DNA of 27,067 nucleotides from Sphingomonadales bacterium UBA6174 (GTDB lineage: Bacteria > Pseudomonadota > Alphaproteobacteria > Sphingomonadales > Sphingomonadaceae), in contig DITW01000068.1 of the NCBI GenBank assembly GCA_002422945.1, positions 1-27,067 on the forward strand, written 5' to 3'. The notes under the pieces were generated by a model that saw only the letters and a program-made list of their open reading frames with translations, was not told the DNA's origin and searched no databases. Numbering within the stretch: the stretch's first letter is position 1; each line of letters begins with the position of its first letter. This document shows positions 8,608 through 17,056 of this stretch, one piece after another. Position numbers and translations under genes: made by a program.

Positions 8608-9819
8608 ATGGCCGTCAGGCAGGATCGGGGTGGCCCGCTCGCCGGGATCAGGGTAATTGAACTGGGTAGCATGATCGCAGGCCCAGTGGCCGCAACATTG
8701 CTGGGTGATTTCGGGGCTGAGGTGATCAAGATTGAGCCGCCGGTTGTTGGTGATCCAATCCGACATTCGGGACCATTTGTGGGCGAGGAAAGCCTATATT
8801 GGAATGTCGAGGGTCGTTCGAAGCGATCGGTTACACTTGATCTGCGACGTCCCGAAGGACAAGAGGTGCTAAGGTCGCTGGTCGAACATGCGGATATTCT
8901 GATCGAGAATTTCCGCCCTGGAACGATGGAGCGATGGGGGTTGGACTATCCTCGCCTGCATGCGCGCAATCCGCGGTTGATCATGCTCAGCACCTCTGGC
9001 TTCGGCCAAACTGGGCCAAATGCCAAGCGTCCGGCCTATGATCGCGTCTCACTTGCCTATGCAGGCTTTCTTAACATGACGGGTTACCCGGATCGCGCGC
9101 CTGTCCGTCCCGGTACCGCATTGGCGGACTATCAGGCAGCATTGTTGGGGGCTTTCTCGCTGATGGTAGCGCTCTATCATCGTGATCGGGGCGACGGTGT
9201 TGGCCAGCAGATCGACTTGTCGCTGTTCGAGGCCGTATTCCGTTTCACCGATGTGATGATTACGGCCTATGATAAGCTGGGAACGAGCCGAAACCGTTCG
9301 GGCAATCGGCATTTCGCGGCTGCGCCGGGTGATCATTATCTGACCGGCGATGATAAATATGTTGCCATGACAGTGGCTGCCAACAATGTGTTCAAGCGCT
9401 TGTGTGAGGCCATTGGCCGTCTCGATCTTGCCGATGATGAACGTTTTTCCAGTCACATTAAGCGTGTCGAGAATTTCGATGCGATCAATGCCGTGGTGAC
9501 GGATTGGTTTCTCAGCAGATCGGCGCGCGAAGCGACAGCCGCACTTGAAGAATTCGGCGTGCCGCACAGCCTGATCTTTACTCCTGCTGATATTATGGAA
9601 GACCCCCATTATGCGGCGCGGGGTGCCATTGCCGAGATCGATCATCCGGTAATCGGCAAGTTGCGCCTACCGGCAATCCAGCCGCATTTCAGTAGTGGAC
9701 CTCCGCCAGCGATGCGCCCGGCCCCGTCCCTTGGCGCGGATACCGACGCTGTCCTAGGTGATCTCCTCGGCATGTCGGCCGAGACTATCGCATCCCTGCG
9801 GGCATGCGGCGCGGCCTGA
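8608..9819 (+). CDS. Class III CoA-transferase (CaiB/BaiF family), first of two
   Basis: Transfers CoA between a donor thioester and a carboxylic acid through an aspartyl-CoA intermediate. The 403-aa protein starts with the family motif LAGIRVIELGSMIAGP, followed by GDFGAEVIKIEPP, ENFRPGTMERWGLD and STSGFGQTGP. The nucleophile column is Asp174 in TALADYQAALLG, the usual DYQAALLG context. It follows the amidohydrolase stop by 3 nt. A ribosome binding site is weak, so translation is probably coupled. It gives a ligase-independent way to activate the substrate or recycle CoA from an end product such as succinyl-CoA or acetyl-CoA (inference). It differs clearly from its neighbour at 9819, so this is not a recent tandem duplication. 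Confidence 0.9.
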   Translation: MAVRQDRGGPLAGIRVIELGSMIAGPVAATLLGDFGAEVIKIEPPVVGDPIRHSGPFVGEESLYWNVEGRSKRSVTLDLRRPEGQEVLRSLVEHADILIENFRPGTMERWGLDYPRLHARNPRLIMLSTSGFGQTGPNAKRPAYDRVSLAYAGFLNMTGYPDRAPVRPGTALADYQAALLGAFSLMVALYHRDRGDGVGQQIDLSLFEAVFRFTDVMITAYDKLGTSRNRSGNRHFAAAPGDHYLTGDDKYVAMTVAANNVFKRLCEAIGRLDLADDERFSSHIKRVENFDAINAVVTDWFLSRSAREATAALEEFGVPHSLIFTPADIMEDPHYAARGAIAEIDHPVIGKLRLPAIQPHFSSGPPPAMRPAPSLGADTDAVLGDLLGMSAETIASLRACGAA

Positions 9820-11048
9820 TGACCATTCCTGCAGATAGCTTGCCGTTGAAGCATGGCACCGGACTGGACCTGTTGGAAGGCCTAGTCGTCATTGATCTGA
9901 CGGGATCGGTCGCTGGCCCTTATGCCGGGCAGCTGCTTGGTGATCTGGGCGCAACTGTGATCAAGGTCGAACGTCCCGGTGGCGGGGATGATTGCCGCGC
10001 CTGGGGTCCACCATTTCTTGATGACGAATCCCTGTGGTTTTTGAGCGTCAACCGCAACAAATTGGCGGTCAGCCTGGATGTCTCAGCTCCCCTCGGCCAT
10101 GCTACCTTACTGAAAATAGTCAAAAAGGCCGATATCGTTCTTCTCAATGTCGTCGGCAGGGTCCAGCGCAAGCTGGGCATTGACTATGCCACCCTATCTG
10201 CCGCCAATCCGGCATTGATCCACGTCTCGATCACCGGCTTTGGACTAACTGGCGAGAGGGCGGACTTGCCTTGCTATGACCTGATCGCCGAAGGTTATTC
10301 GGGGGTGATGGATATGACAGGTGAGCCGGACGGTCCACCGCAAAAGGTCGGAACGCCCGCTGCAGATCTGCTCGCAGGGGAAGATGCCGCGCTGGCAGCG
10401 GTGGCCGCCGTCGTTCGGCGGCTGCGCGTAGGCAAGGGTGCGGCGATCGATATATCGCTCGTTGAAAGCATGACACGATTCATGGCGCCTCGGCTGATGC
10501 CGCATTTGGGGTCGGGTGAAAAAATGCGCAGGTCGGGTGGTCGTGACAGCGTCATCGCAATCTATCAGCCTTTCGAGACTGCCGACCTGCCCTTGACGCT
10601 TGGCCTCGGCAATGACGGTATTTGGCGAAGATTCTGGGAAGTGCTGGGCGATCTTGAGGTCGCGGATAATCCGTCTTACGCAACCAACGCGCAACGCAGG
10701 CAGCACCGTGCCGACATCGTGGCCATGATTGCCAGCCGTCTGGTCGAAAGGCCGCGCGACGAATGGCTCGCTCTTTTTGCTGCTGCGCGTGTCCCTGCAG
10801 GACCGATTTATCGGCTCGACGAAATCGGCGCTGATGCGGCGTTGCGGCGACGTGGCTTTCTCTATTCGCTGGTTCGTGATGGCCATCGCGTGCCGCAAGT
10901 CGGGCTTGGCATCCAGTTTGACGGCGAAAGCGAAGCTGTCGCCCATCCCCCTCCGCGCATGGGGGCAGACAATGTCGCCGTGCTGGGCAATTGGCTTGGC
11001 CTTGAAGCCACGGAAATCGAGGCACTCTCTTGTGCCGGCATCATCTGA
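9819..11048 (+). CDS. Class III CoA-transferase (CaiB/BaiF family), second of two
   Basis: A 409-aa family III CoA-transferase. Motifs are LLEGLVVIDLTGSVAGPYAG (19-38), GDLGATVIKVERPGGGDD, SITGFGLTGE and a conserved Asp183 in GTPAADLLAGEDAAL. The frame is open back to ATG 9804, but ATG 9819 shares one base with the previous stop (TGATG), the usual coupled arrangement here. Compared with the 8608 gene it has a longer N-terminus and a changed region around 105-115 (VVGRVQRKLG in place of RPGTMERWG). It may accept another acid or work as a heteromeric partner; the sequence does not decide this. The next gene begins 11 nt after its stop. Confidence 0.88.
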   Translation: MTIPADSLPLKHGTGLDLLEGLVVIDLTGSVAGPYAGQLLGDLGATVIKVERPGGGDDCRAWGPPFLDDESLWFLSVNRNKLAVSLDVSAPLGHATLLKIVKKADIVLLNVVGRVQRKLGIDYATLSAANPALIHVSITGFGLTGERADLPCYDLIAEGYSGVMDMTGEPDGPPQKVGTPAADLLAGEDAALAAVAAVVRRLRVGKGAAIDISLVESMTRFMAPRLMPHLGSGEKMRRSGGRDSVIAIYQPFETADLPLTLGLGNDGIWRRFWEVLGDLEVADNPSYATNAQRRQHRADIVAMIASRLVERPRDEWLALFAAARVPAGPIYRLDEIGADAALRRRGFLYSLVRDGHRVPQVGLGIQFDGESEAVAHPPPRMGADNVAVLGNWLGLEATEIEALSCAGII

Positions 11049-11059
11049 AGGATCACCGG

Positions 11060-11839
11060 ATGGACTACCAGGAAATTCTCTATAGCGAAGACGGTCCTAT
11101 TGGTACGCTCACCTTGAACCGCCCGCACGATGGCAACATGTTTACCGAAACAATGTGCCATGAAATTCGGGACTGTATCAATGCAGTGCGCCGCGAAACC
11201 AGAACCCGCGTGCTGGTGATCACCGGCGCCGGTGACAAGTTTTTCTGCATCGGCGGGCGCAAGGAAGGCATGGAAGATACACGACTTTATGCCGGGGTGC
11301 TACCTACGCTGGAAATGTATGAGAGCATTGATCGCTTACAAAAGCCAGTGATCGCCAGCGTTAATGGGTTCGCAGTTGGCGGGGGCAATGTGCTCCAGAT
11401 GGTTTGCGATGTGACCATTGCCAAGGAAAGCGCGGCGTTCCGTCAGGTCGGGCCGATGATGGGCAGCTTCGATGCCGGCTATGGCACATGGTATCTCGAA
11501 GATCTGGTCGGCAAGAAGCGGGCCAAGGATATGTGGTTTCGCAATCCCAAGCTATCCGCGCAGGAAGCGGAGGCGATCGGGCTGATCAACAAGGTTGTGC
11601 CCGATGCCGAGCTGGCAGATGCGACCCGGCGCTACGCCCTTGAAATCGCCGATCGAGGCTCATTCGCGCTTGCCAGCATCAAGGCGGCTTTTGGGGCGCG
11701 CCATGGCGGCGTATCCGGGCTTTCACGGATCTCGCATGATTTGTTGCTACCCGCCTATCTGAAGGGCGAGGAAGCGAAAGAGTTATCCGCCTCATTCGCG
11801 GAACGTCGCCCGCCAGACACATCCAAATTTGGTCGCTAG
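11060..11839 (+). CDS. MenB/BadI-like crotonase, probable ring-opening beta-ketoacyl-CoA hydrolase
   Basis: Crotonase-fold enzyme of 259 aa that resembles MenB (naphthoyl-CoA synthase) and BadI (2-ketocyclohexanecarboxyl-CoA hydrolase) more than classical hydratases. Shared signs are RQVGPMMGSFDAGYGTWYL (128-146), with Ser136/Asp138 in the place of the MenB catalytic Ser/Asp, and the following VGKKRAKDMWF segment. The oxyanion-hole loops are GAGDKFFCIGG (56-66) and VGGGN (106-110). The two glutamates of true hydratases are not at their usual places. In this setting a retro-Claisen (reverse Dieckmann) opening of a cyclic beta-keto-acyl-CoA is the best guess. An upstream frame from 11030 exists, but GAAGGA 7 nt before ATG 11060 sets the start. 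Confidence 0.85.
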   Translation: MDYQEILYSEDGPIGTLTLNRPHDGNMFTETMCHEIRDCINAVRRETRTRVLVITGAGDKFFCIGGRKEGMEDTRLYAGVLPTLEMYESIDRLQKPVIASVNGFAVGGGNVLQMVCDVTIAKESAAFRQVGPMMGSFDAGYGTWYLEDLVGKKRAKDMWFRNPKLSAQEAEAIGLINKVVPDAELADATRRYALEIADRGSFALASIKAAFGARHGGVSGLSRISHDLLLPAYLKGEEAKELSASFAERRPPDTSKFGR

Positions 11840-11854
11840 ACCGAGGAACACATA

Positions 11855-13519
11855 GTGAAACGGCTACTCACTCTCCACCATCCCACTGAAGCCCGGCGCT
11901 ATTATGCCTCGGGTCTTTGGCAGGATGATACGCTTTACAGCCTTGCCGCGCGATGGGCGCTTGAGCGGGGTGATGCTGCTGCCGTGCGCGACTATCATCG
12001 GCGCGTTTCCTGGCGTGAGCTGCTGGCGGAAGCCGACCGAGTTGCATCCGCACTCCATCGGCAAGGCCTTGCGCCAGGGGACCGCGTTTCAGTTTGGATG
12101 GGCAACCGGATTGAGGCCATTGCGATTTTCCTGGCGTGTGCCCGCAATGGCTATGTCTTCAATACTTCGCTCCACGCCACCTATGGCACCGGCGAAGTGG
12201 TGACCTTGCTTGAGCAGGTAACTGCCCGCGCCTTGTTCGCCGAGGTCGGTCATGGCGCCGGGGGAGCCGGCGATGACATCTTCGCACTGGCAAAGACGCA
12301 GCCATCGATACGCGCTGTTTTCGCCCTGCCGGGACGTCATGGCGATGCGAACGCCCTGCCGGGTCTCGCTTATCCTACCGAAGCGGCGCATGAAATCCAG
12401 CCGGTTGCTGATGATGCGGATCAGGTAGTCTATCTCGCCTTCACTTCCGGCACGACAGGCGCGCCCAAGGCTGTCATGCACAGCAGCAACACCCTGCTTG
12501 CCAATGCCCGCGCCATGGTGGCCGATTGGGGCTTTGGGTCTGAAACGGTCTTGCTCACGCTCAGCCAGATGAGCCACCACATCGGTACTGTGGCTCTTTG
12601 TCAGGCGCTGGTTGGTGGGTTCGAACTGGTGTTGACCGACGCTGCGGCAGGACATCACCCAATCGATTGGATTGAGCATACTGGCGCCACTTATGTGATG
12701 GGGGTTCCGACCCACGCGATCGACATCCTTGCCGCGCTTGCGCAGCGCGAGCAGCAGCAGCTCGGACATGTGTCCGTTTTCTATCTGGCGGGCGCGCCCA
12801 TTCCGCGCGCCACGGCCCAATCCCTTTTGGATCGGGGCATCACACCGCAGAATGTATATGGGATGACGGAGAATGGCTCGCATCAATACACACTTCCCGG
12901 CGATGATGTGAACACCATCACCGGGACCTGCGGTAAGGCCTGTGCAGCTTATGAGATCGCTATCTTCGACCAACATGACCGGGACGTGCCAGTACCAATT
13001 GGAGAAATCGGCGAAATTGGTGGGCGCGGGGCGATGCGGATGCTCGGCTATTTCGGCAATCAGGCTGCGACCGAAGCGTCATTCAATGCGTCAGGCTGGT
13101 TCATGAGCGGCGATCTCGGCAAGATTAACGCATATGGCGATCTGGAGGTCGTGGGCCGTAGCAAGGATATCATCATCCGTGGTGGACATAATATTCACCC
13201 GGCGCGGATCGAGGATTTGGCGATGCATCATCCTGTGATCAGCAAGGCGGCGGTAGTTCCCATCGCCGATGAAAGGCTAGGTGAAAAGGTCTGTCTGATC
13301 GTTACAGCTACGCACATCCTTGATGGGCCTGAAGTGCTGGGCTTCCTCGCGGCGGCAGGGCTTTCTAAATATGACATGCCAGAATTCTTTGCGCAGGCCG
13401 ATCAGCTTCCGCTCGGACCAACCGGCAAGGTACTTAAACGTGAATTGGTCCAATGGCTGTGCGCAGGAACCCTCAAGCCAAAGGCCGTGCGTTGGCGCAC
13501 CAGCGAGGTTTCGATATGA
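11855..13519 (+). CDS. AMP-forming acyl-CoA ligase
   Basis: Activates a carboxylic acid to its CoA thioester with ATP. The 554-aa ANL-superfamily protein has a P-loop FTSGTTGAPKA (196-206), the adenine motif YGMTE (335-339), SGDLG with Asp420, VGRSKDIIIRGGHNI (433-447) with the hinge region, and the C-terminal catalytic Lys525 in GPTGKVLKREL. All core motifs are intact, so it should be active. The start is GTG 11855 with GAGGAA about 7 nt upstream, and the stop overlaps the next start by 4 nt (ATGA). With two CoA-transferases and this ligase in one operon, more than one acid is probably activated, for example the substrate and a ring-cleavage product. Confidence 0.93.
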   Translation: MKRLLTLHHPTEARRYYASGLWQDDTLYSLAARWALERGDAAAVRDYHRRVSWRELLAEADRVASALHRQGLAPGDRVSVWMGNRIEAIAIFLACARNGYVFNTSLHATYGTGEVVTLLEQVTARALFAEVGHGAGGAGDDIFALAKTQPSIRAVFALPGRHGDANALPGLAYPTEAAHEIQPVADDADQVVYLAFTSGTTGAPKAVMHSSNTLLANARAMVADWGFGSETVLLTLSQMSHHIGTVALCQALVGGFELVLTDAAAGHHPIDWIEHTGATYVMGVPTHAIDILAALAQREQQQLGHVSVFYLAGAPIPRATAQSLLDRGITPQNVYGMTENGSHQYTLPGDDVNTITGTCGKACAAYEIAIFDQHDRDVPVPIGEIGEIGGRGAMRMLGYFGNQAATEASFNASGWFMSGDLGKINAYGDLEVVGRSKDIIIRGGHNIHPARIEDLAMHHPVISKAAVVPIADERLGEKVCLIVTATHILDGPEVLGFLAAAGLSKYDMPEFFAQADQLPLGPTGKVLKRELVQWLCAGTLKPKAVRWRTSEVSI

Positions 13520-14283
13520 GTGTAGAACTGATCTATCGCGATCGGGTGGCCATCCTCACCCTGTCGCGCCCCGATGCGCTGAATGCATTGAATTTTCAGA
13601 TGATAGAAAAAATCGGCGAGACGCTGGATGCGGTGGCCCGTTCCGAAGCGCGGGTGTTGATCATTACGGGAGCAGGCGAGCGCGCTTTTTGCGCCGGTGC
13701 GGATATCACCGAACTGACCGGCCGCAATCTGGCGGCGCATAAGGCCGGTGCGGAACTTGGCCAGCATGTTTTTGCCAAGCTCGATACTCTGCCTGTCCCG
13801 TCGATTGCGGCGATCAACGGCTTTGCATTGGGTGGGGGGTGCGAACTGGCGTTGAGTTGCAGTTTCCGCCTTGCAACCCCTCGCGCACGGTTTGGGCTGC
13901 CGGAAATCAAGCTAGGTCTGATACCGGGCTATGGCGGCACCCAGCGTCTGCCTCGCCTCATTGGGGAAAGCAGGGCGCTGGAGATCATCCTCACCGGGCG
14001 GATGGTCGGCGCTGAAGAGGCGCTGAAAATCGGCCTCGTCAACCATATCGTCGAGGGCGATCTGCTGGACGCGGCAATAGCGTTTGCCGGTGAATTCATC
14101 GGGTACAGCCTGCTGACTGCCCGCTTGGCTCGCGAAGCCGTCCGGCGCAGCATGGACAGCCCTTTGCAGCAAGGGTTGCACATCGAAGCGGACCTTTCGA
14201 CCCTTGCCTATCAATCTGCGGATGCAGAGGAAGGCATGACAGCCTTTCTCGAAAAGCGCCCGCCAGCCTATCGGGACTGCTAA
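13516..14283 (+). CDS. Enoyl-CoA hydratase
   Basis: Hydrates a trans-2-enoyl-CoA to a 3-hydroxyacyl-CoA. The 255-aa crotonase has AFCAGADI (58-65), GFALGGGCELALS (102-114) and LPEIKLGLIPGYGGTQRLPR (128-147). Glu110 and Glu130 correspond to the two catalytic glutamates of the mitochondrial enzyme (Glu144/Glu164), so a true hydratase is likely, unlike the MenB/BadI-like neighbour at 11060. The frame continues upstream to 13453 inside the ligase gene. ATG 13516 is chosen for its ATGA overlap and the GAGG 7 nt before it. The stop TAA shares one base with the next ATG. Confidence 0.93.
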   Translation: MSVELIYRDRVAILTLSRPDALNALNFQMIEKIGETLDAVARSEARVLIITGAGERAFCAGADITELTGRNLAAHKAGAELGQHVFAKLDTLPVPSIAAINGFALGGGCELALSCSFRLATPRARFGLPEIKLGLIPGYGGTQRLPRLIGESRALEIILTGRMVGAEEALKIGLVNHIVEGDLLDAAIAFAGEFIGYSLLTARLAREAVRRSMDSPLQQGLHIEADLSTLAYQSADAEEGMTAFLEKRPPAYRDC

Positions 14284-15011
14284 TGGATAAGCCCTTGGTC
14301 ATTGTCACTGGCGCGAGCAGAGGCATCGGCGCAGCCATTTCGCTGCATCTTGCAGAGGCGGGGTTCACGGTCGCGTGCCTTTCGCGCAGCGGGACCTTGC
14401 CGATCGCCCCGAAAGCAATCATGGAACGCCTTATCCCTTATGCTGTTGACGTCACAGATGCTGACGCGATGGTTGCTGTGGTCGAAGATGCCGCAAAAGG
14501 GCGGCCGCTTGTCGGCATCGTCAACAATGCGGGGAAGCACACCGAAGCTTCATCTTCAAAATTGTCTCTCGCCGACTGGAATGACCAATTGGCGATCAAT
14601 GCCACGGCCGTGCTCATCGGTTGTCAGGCCGCCTTTCCACATCTGGCTACGGATGGCGGACTGATCGTCAACATCGGGTCCTTCTTTGACAAGATCGGCG
14701 TGAAGAGGAACCTTGCCTATTGTGCATCGAAAGCGGCGGTGGGCGCGATGACTCGCGTGTTGGCAGTCGAATGGGCCAAGCACCGCATTGCGGTGCTGGA
14801 TGTGGCCCCCGGTTACATCGTGACGGATCTCAATCGCGATACTATTTTGGAGGGCCCTTTGCGGGCTTATCTGGAGAAGCGCATTCCCGGTGGCGTGCCG
14901 GGGACGGCGGACGATGTTGGTCGGCTGGTGGCATCACTTTATGCAATGAACCTTAGTTTCCTTAGCGGTGAAACGATCTACATCGACGGTGCGCAAGGAG
15001 TAGCCCATTGA
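14283..15011 (+). CDS. Short-chain dehydrogenase/reductase
   Basis: NAD(P)-dependent oxidoreductase of the classical SDR family, 242 aa. The cofactor motif is TGASRGIG (9-16), followed by NNAG (81-84) and the catalytic Ser133, Tyr146 and Lys150 (LAYCASK). The C-terminal SFLSGETIYIDGAQG is typical of FabG-like SDRs. Probable role: interconversion of a hydroxyl and a keto group on the ring or the acyl chain. The substrate is not predictable. The start is locked by the TAATG junction, and the tail carries AAGGAG, the ribosome binding site of the next gene. Confidence 0.92.
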   Translation: MDKPLVIVTGASRGIGAAISLHLAEAGFTVACLSRSGTLPIAPKAIMERLIPYAVDVTDADAMVAVVEDAAKGRPLVGIVNNAGKHTEASSSKLSLADWNDQLAINATAVLIGCQAAFPHLATDGGLIVNIGSFFDKIGVKRNLAYCASKAAVGAMTRVLAVEWAKHRIAVLDVAPGYIVTDLNRDTILEGPLRAYLEKRIPGGVPGTADDVGRLVASLYAMNLSFLSGETIYIDGAQGVAH

Positions 15012-16174
15012 CTGTGCTTGATCGTCTCGACAATTCACTGCACCTCTCCGAGGACGAGCAGATGGTGCTGGCCAGTGTGCGTGCGCTTGCGACGGAGCGC
15101 ATCGCGCCGCGCGCTGCCGGGTTTGACCGGACTGGCGAGTTCCCATGGCAAAATGTGCATGAGATCAATGCGCTTGGGCTGAACATGATGTTCGTGCCGC
15201 AAGCCTATGGCGGCATGGCGCTGTCCTATCTTTGCTATCTCGCCTGTGTGCGCGAGATTTCTAAGGCTTGTGCCGCGACGGGCATCATTTGGGCAACTAA
15301 CTTTCACGCCATGAAGCCCCTGATTGAATTCGGCAATGAAGCGCAGAAAGCGCGTTTCTTGCCCCGAATTGCCGAAGGCGCACTCGCGGCCCTTGCTATT
15401 ACGGAACCAGAGGCCGGCTCCGATGCCTTGGGCATGACGACGTCATTTCGGGCCGCAGGAGATGAAATCATCATTGAGGGTGGCAAGACTTTCATTACCA
15501 ATGGTGACGTCGCCGATCTGTATCTCTTGTTTGGCAAATGGACGAACACGCCCGATCCGCGCAAGGCCATCAGTGTGCTGGTGCTGGAAAAAGGCACCAA
15601 GGGCCTCGAAATTCTCCGCAATGAGGACAAGATGGGTACGCGTGCATCCAGCACGGCAACAATTCGTTTCAACGAATGTCGCGTGCCCCGTTCAAACCTG
15701 ATCGGTAATCCGGGAGATGGGCTGCCGATACTTCTCGCCTCGCTCAATCGGTCTCGGCCAAGCGTTGCCGCGCACGCACTTGGAATTGCTCGAGCCGCCT
15801 TTGAAGACGCGACCGCCTATATCAACGAACGCCGTCAATCGGGCCGCAAGATCATTGAATTTCAGGGCATTCAGTTCCTTGTTGCCGACCTTGCAACTGA
15901 GTTGGCCCTGACGGAGAGCTATCTGTGGCAGGTGGGCGCCATGATCGATGCGGGCGCGACGGAATTTGGGATTGAGGCATCCATGCTCAAGCTGCGCGCT
16001 TCCGATCTGGCGATGCGGGCAAGCACCGAAGCCGTCCAGTTGCTTGGCGGTTACGGCTATTGCAAGGATTACCGTGTGGAGCGCCTTATGCGCGACGCCA
16101 AAATCACCCAAATCTGGGAAGGCACCAATCAGGTGCATCGTCAGGTCATAGGTAGGAGTTTCATAACGCGATGA
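15008..16174 (+). CDS. Acyl-CoA dehydrogenase
   Basis: FAD enzyme introducing the alpha,beta double bond into an acyl-CoA, with electrons passing to ETF. The 388-aa protein has both family signatures: ALAITEPEAGSDA (128-140) and QLLGGYGYCKDYRVERLMRD (344-363). Catalytic Glu371 lies in IWEGTNQ, the position of MCAD Glu376. Translation starts at TTG 15008, whose TTGA overlaps the previous stop by 4 nt; AAGGAG (14995-15000) lies 7 nt ahead, so the rare start is well supported. The overall length and the Glu position fit the short/medium/branched-chain group. The context with an AMACR-like racemase suggests a 2-methyl or cyclic acyl-CoA (inference). Confidence 0.94.
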   Translation: MTVLDRLDNSLHLSEDEQMVLASVRALATERIAPRAAGFDRTGEFPWQNVHEINALGLNMMFVPQAYGGMALSYLCYLACVREISKACAATGIIWATNFHAMKPLIEFGNEAQKARFLPRIAEGALAALAITEPEAGSDALGMTTSFRAAGDEIIIEGGKTFITNGDVADLYLLFGKWTNTPDPRKAISVLVLEKGTKGLEILRNEDKMGTRASSTATIRFNECRVPRSNLIGNPGDGLPILLASLNRSRPSVAAHALGIARAAFEDATAYINERRQSGRKIIEFQGIQFLVADLATELALTESYLWQVGAMIDAGATEFGIEASMLKLRASDLAMRASTEAVQLLGGYGYCKDYRVERLMRDAKITQIWEGTNQVHRQVIGRSFITR

Positions 16175-16184
16175 GTGTTTTACA

Positions 16185-17054
16185 ATGACCAAAACTGTTG
16201 GTGTGGCCGGGTGCGGAACCATGGGGGCGGGCATCGCCATCGTCGCGGCGAGGGCGGGTTACACCGTGCGGGTCTTCGATACCAATCGCGATGCGCTGGA
16301 GAGGGCGCGCGTGCAAACGGCCGGTTTCCTCGACAAATCGGTTGCGCGGGGCAAGCTCACCACTGAGGAGCGTGACGCGCTGCTTGGCAGGTTAGTCGGG
16401 ACAACGCGGATTGCGGATCTTGCCGACTGTTCCTTCGTCATTGAAGCGATCTATGAAGATCTGGCTGCGAAGCATGATCTGCTCAGTCAGCTCGATCAGG
16501 TCTGTCCGGCAGAGACCATCTTCGCCACTAATACCTCGACGATCTCGATCACTGAGATTGCGGCGGGTTCGGGGCGGGCCGATCGGTTTGTCGGCATGCA
16601 TTTCTGTCTTCCGGCCCAATTGATGAAGCTGGTTGAAATGTCGGCGGGCCTTAATACCAGCGAGGCAACATGGGTTTCGGCCTGGGCATTCTGCGAATCT
16701 CTTGGACAAAAGCCGGTGGCGACCAGTGATACGCCCGGTTTCGTGCTCAACTATTTCCTGATCCCTTATCATAATGATGCCATTCGTCTGATCGAGCAGG
16801 GTGTTGCCAGCCCGGAGGATATCGACATCGCGATGAAGACGGCGATGGGCTATCCGATGGGGCCATTTGAATTACTGGACTTAGTGGGCGCGGATACGCA
16901 AAAGCTGCTGTGCGACGCGATGTATGGCCTGACCAATGAAACGCGCGCGGCCTGCCCCCCTCTTGTCAGGCGCATGATCGCGGCCGGTCATCTGGGCAAA
17001 AAGAGCGGCAGAGGCTTCCACCGATATGGTGACAACAAGATGTTTGGAGCTTGA
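16185..17054 (+). CDS. 3-hydroxyacyl-CoA dehydrogenase, N-terminal half of a PaaH-like enzyme
   Basis: A 289-aa 3-hydroxybutyryl/3-hydroxyacyl-CoA dehydrogenase: NAD-binding VAGCGTMGAGIA (7-18), Asp32 for ribose binding, ATNTS (114-118), the catalytic pair His139/Glu151 (GMHFCLPAQLMKLVE) with the same 12-residue spacing as in the 3158-4429 enzyme, then a 3HCDH C-terminal domain ending GKKSGRGFHRY. The usual Asn of HFFNPAP is replaced by Leu. The gene starts 10 nt after the previous stop with no clear Shine-Dalgarno. The next gene encodes what is normally the second half of PaaH-type proteins, so the two may form one enzyme. Alone it is also a complete classical dehydrogenase. Confidence 0.92.
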   Translation: MTKTVGVAGCGTMGAGIAIVAARAGYTVRVFDTNRDALERARVQTAGFLDKSVARGKLTTEERDALLGRLVGTTRIADLADCSFVIEAIYEDLAAKHDLLSQLDQVCPAETIFATNTSTISITEIAAGSGRADRFVGMHFCLPAQLMKLVEMSAGLNTSEATWVSAWAFCESLGQKPVATSDTPGFVLNYFLIPYHNDAIRLIEQGVASPEDIDIAMKTAMGYPMGPFELLDLVGADTQKLLCDAMYGLTNETRAACPPLVRRMIAAGHLGKKSGRGFHRYGDNKMFGA

Positions 17055-17056
17055 TG

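Noticed and set aside
12089..12976. 295-aa minus-strand frame within the acyl-CoA ligase
   Set aside because: The sense strand carries all ANL motifs; the antisense frame has no domain and no start signal.
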